A DNA stretch of 64,000 bases from Streptomyces sp. NBC_00223 (GTDB taxonomy: Bacteria; Actinomycetota; Actinomycetes; Streptomycetales; Streptomycetaceae). Location of the stretch: positions 496,001 to 560,000 of the forward strand of contig NZ_CP108109.1 in assembly GCF_036199905.1 (NCBI RefSeq). Reading direction: 5' to 3'. The translations under genes and the position numbers were made by a program. The notes beneath the pieces are model-generated. The model did no database searches. It was not told the origin of the DNA and saw only the letters and a list, made by a program, of their open reading frames with translations. Below, one piece after another: positions 62,652 to 64,000 of the stretch (positions within the stretch are counted from its first letter, which is position 1; each line of letters opens with the position of its first letter).

Positions 62652-63659
62652 ATGGCCGCAGGCCCCGTCAGCAGCGCGCCGGGAGCGGAGGAAGAGCTCC
62701 AGGCGCAGTTCGACGCCACCATCGGGAGGGACCAGCGCGTCGAGCCGCGGGACTGGATGCCCGACGGCTACCGCAGGACCCTGATCCGGCAGATGGCGCA
62801 GCACGCGCACTCGGAGATCATCGGCATGCAGCCGGAGGGCGAGTGGATCACCCGGGCGCCCTCGCTGCGCCGCAAGGCGATCCTGTTCGCGAAGGTCCAG
62901 GACGAGGCGGGCCACGGGCTGTATCTCTACTCGGCCGCCGAGACCCTGGGCGCGGACCGCGCGGACCTGACCCAGCGGCTGATCGACGGCCGCCAGAAGT
63001 ACTCGTCGATCTTCAACTACCCGACGCCGACCTTCGCCGACGTCGGAGTGATCGGCTGGTTCGTGGACGGCGCCGCGATCTGCAACCAGGTGCCGCTGTG
63101 CCGCAGTTCGTACGGCCCCTACGCCCGTTCCATGGTCCGGATCTGCAAGGAGGAGTCCTTCCACCAGCGGCAGGGCTACGAGTTGCTGATGACGATGATG
63201 CGCGGCACCCCGGCGCAGCGGGAGATGGTGCAGGACGCGGTGAACCGCTGGTGGTGGCCGTCGCTGATGATGTTCGGCCCGCCCGACGGCGACTCCCCCA
63301 ACTCCGCGGCCTCCATGGCCTGGAAGATCAAGCGGCACAGCAACGACGAGCTGCGCAGGCGGTTCGTGGACATGACGGTCCCGCAGGCCGAGCGGCTCGG
63401 TGTGACCCTCCCCGACCCCGAGCTGCGGTGGAACGAGGAGAGCGGCCGGCACGACTTCGGCACCCCCGACTGGTCCGAGCTCAAGCGGGTGATCAGCGGC
63501 GACGGTCCGTGCAACGAGGAAAGGGTGGCGCGGCGCAGGGCCGCCCACGAGGAGGGCGCCTGGGTACGCGAGGCGGCCACCGCCCACGCGGCCAAGCAGG
63601 CGGCGCGGGCCGAGCGGTCCGCCCGGGCGGCGCGGACACAGGAAGGGAGCGCGGCATGA
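62652..63659 (+). CDS. paaA: 1,2-phenylacetyl-CoA epoxidase, catalytic subunit PaaA
   Basis: This 335-residue diiron oxygenase alpha subunit converts phenylacetyl-CoA to its ring-1,2-epoxide with PaaBCE. Diiron ligand motifs are visible in [19 protein letters not shown] and [16 protein letters not shown], and the family blocks [16 protein letters not shown] and [15 protein letters not shown] are intact. GGGAGG lies 6-9 bases before the ATG at 62652. The C-terminal 30 residues are an Ala/Arg-rich extension. It overlaps paaB by ATGA. Confidence 0.96.
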   Translation: MAAGPVSSAPGAEEELQAQFDATIGRDQRVEPRDWMPDGYRRTLIRQMAQHAHSEIIGMQPEGEWITRAPSLRRKAILFAKVQDEAGHGLYLYSAAETLGADRADLTQRLIDGRQKYSSIFNYPTPTFADVGVIGWFVDGAAICNQVPLCRSSYGPYARSMVRICKEESFHQRQGYELLMTMMRGTPAQREMVQDAVNRWWWPSLMMFGPPDGDSPNSAASMAWKIKRHSNDELRRRFVDMTVPQAERLGVTLPDPELRWNEESGRHDFGTPDWSELKRVISGDGPCNEERVARRRAAHEEGAWVREAATAHAAKQAARAERSARAARTQEGSAA

Positions 63660-63964
63660 GCGAGACCACGGCGGCGGGCGCGAAGGGCGAATGGCCGCTC
63701 TACGAGGTGTTCGTCCGCGGCAAGCGCGGGCTGAACCATGTGCATGTCGGCTCGCTGCACGCCGCCGACGACAACATGGCGCTCACCCACGCCCGGGATG
63801 TCTACACCCGGCGCAACGAAGGGGTGTCCATATGGGTGGTGCGCTCCTCGCACATCGCCGCGTCGACCCGTGACGAGAAGGACCCGTTCTTCGCGCCGAG
63901 CGCCGACAAGGTCTACCGCCACCCCACCTTCTACGACATCCCCGACGATGTCCCGCACATCTGA
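63656..63964 (+). CDS. paaB: Phenylacetyl-CoA epoxidase subunit PaaB
   Basis: This 102-residue small subunit reads [26 protein letters not shown], then [21 protein letters not shown] and [16 protein letters not shown]. These are the standard PaaB blocks. PaaB bridges catalytic subcomplexes of the epoxidase. Its start overlaps the paaA stop. Confidence 0.95.
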   Translation: MSETTAAGAKGEWPLYEVFVRGKRGLNHVHVGSLHAADDNMALTHARDVYTRRNEGVSIWVVRSSHIAASTRDEKDPFFAPSADKVYRHPTFYDIPDDVPHI

Positions 63965-63977
63965 GGAGAGGGACGGC

Positions 63978-64000
63978 ATGAGCGACGCTTCCGACGACCA
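63978..64000 (+). CDS. paaC: Start of the next paa gene, probably paaC, cut by window end
   Basis: ATG at 63978 follows GAGGAGAGGG and opens MSDASDD before the window stops. In paa operons PaaC, the structural diiron-like subunit, follows PaaB; the identity is inferred from order only. Confidence 0.6.

Overview
This is high-GC actinomycete DNA, almost certainly chromosomal and from Streptomyces or a close relative. Coding third positions are nearly always G or C, GTG starts and 4-bp ATGA/GTGA gene overlaps are frequent, and the gene content (xylobiose bxl cluster, LAL/LuxR regulators, SRRHxDL-type leader peptides, vWA/MoxR/caspase locus, paa operon) is typical of that group. I see no tRNA or rRNA genes, no insertion sequences and no CRISPR array.

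Layout. 1-9082 holds the 3' part of a class II DAHP synthase gene, a reductase and an MFS exporter diverging from a MocR regulator, two related LuxR-tailed regulators, and a MarR/oxidoreductase divergent pair. 9330-14160 has a large secreted M36 metalloprotease and an unusually compact ATPase-LuxR regulator; behind the latter lie a leader peptide and a fragment of a berberine-bridge-type oxidoreductase gene. 15107-23445 is a xylo-oligosaccharide module: a LacI repressor, a lipoprotein, two permeases, a GH3 beta-xylosidase and a convergent GH43 enzyme, with CGAAA/TTTCG operator palindromes in front of both transcription units.

23753-34871 is a two-armed sulfur-scavenging island. The minus arm encodes an amino-acid-type ABC importer. 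The plus arm encodes three LLM flavin monooxygenase-family proteins, a flavin reductase, a DUF1684 protein and an MFS carrier. The arms diverge from back-to-back promoters that share sequence. Each arm has its own SRRHxDL leader peptide, and the plus arm also starts with what reads as a SAM-IV riboswitch.

34968-42138 is an acetate module: AcsA, a GPR1/YaaH acetate transporter, a sodium:acetate-type symporter with a small membrane partner, and a LytS/LytTR two-component pair. 42255-43016 is a small alpha/beta hydrolase.

43114-62234 (19 kb, all minus strand) is the most remarkable part. It is an NTP-dependent conflict or signalling locus with a MoxR AAA ATPase, vWA proteins, a caspase-like protease with a long C-terminal region, an alpha/beta hydrolase, a Ser/Thr kinase with a beta-propeller, and two GTPase modules. 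One GTPase stands alone beside a large GAP1-like protein. The other is fused to a SAV_2336-like protein and sits beside a short GAP1-like protein. A 1.2-kb GC-rich minisatellite splits the locus into two apparent operons.

62652-64000 begins a paa (phenylacetyl-CoA epoxidase) operon that runs off the window end.
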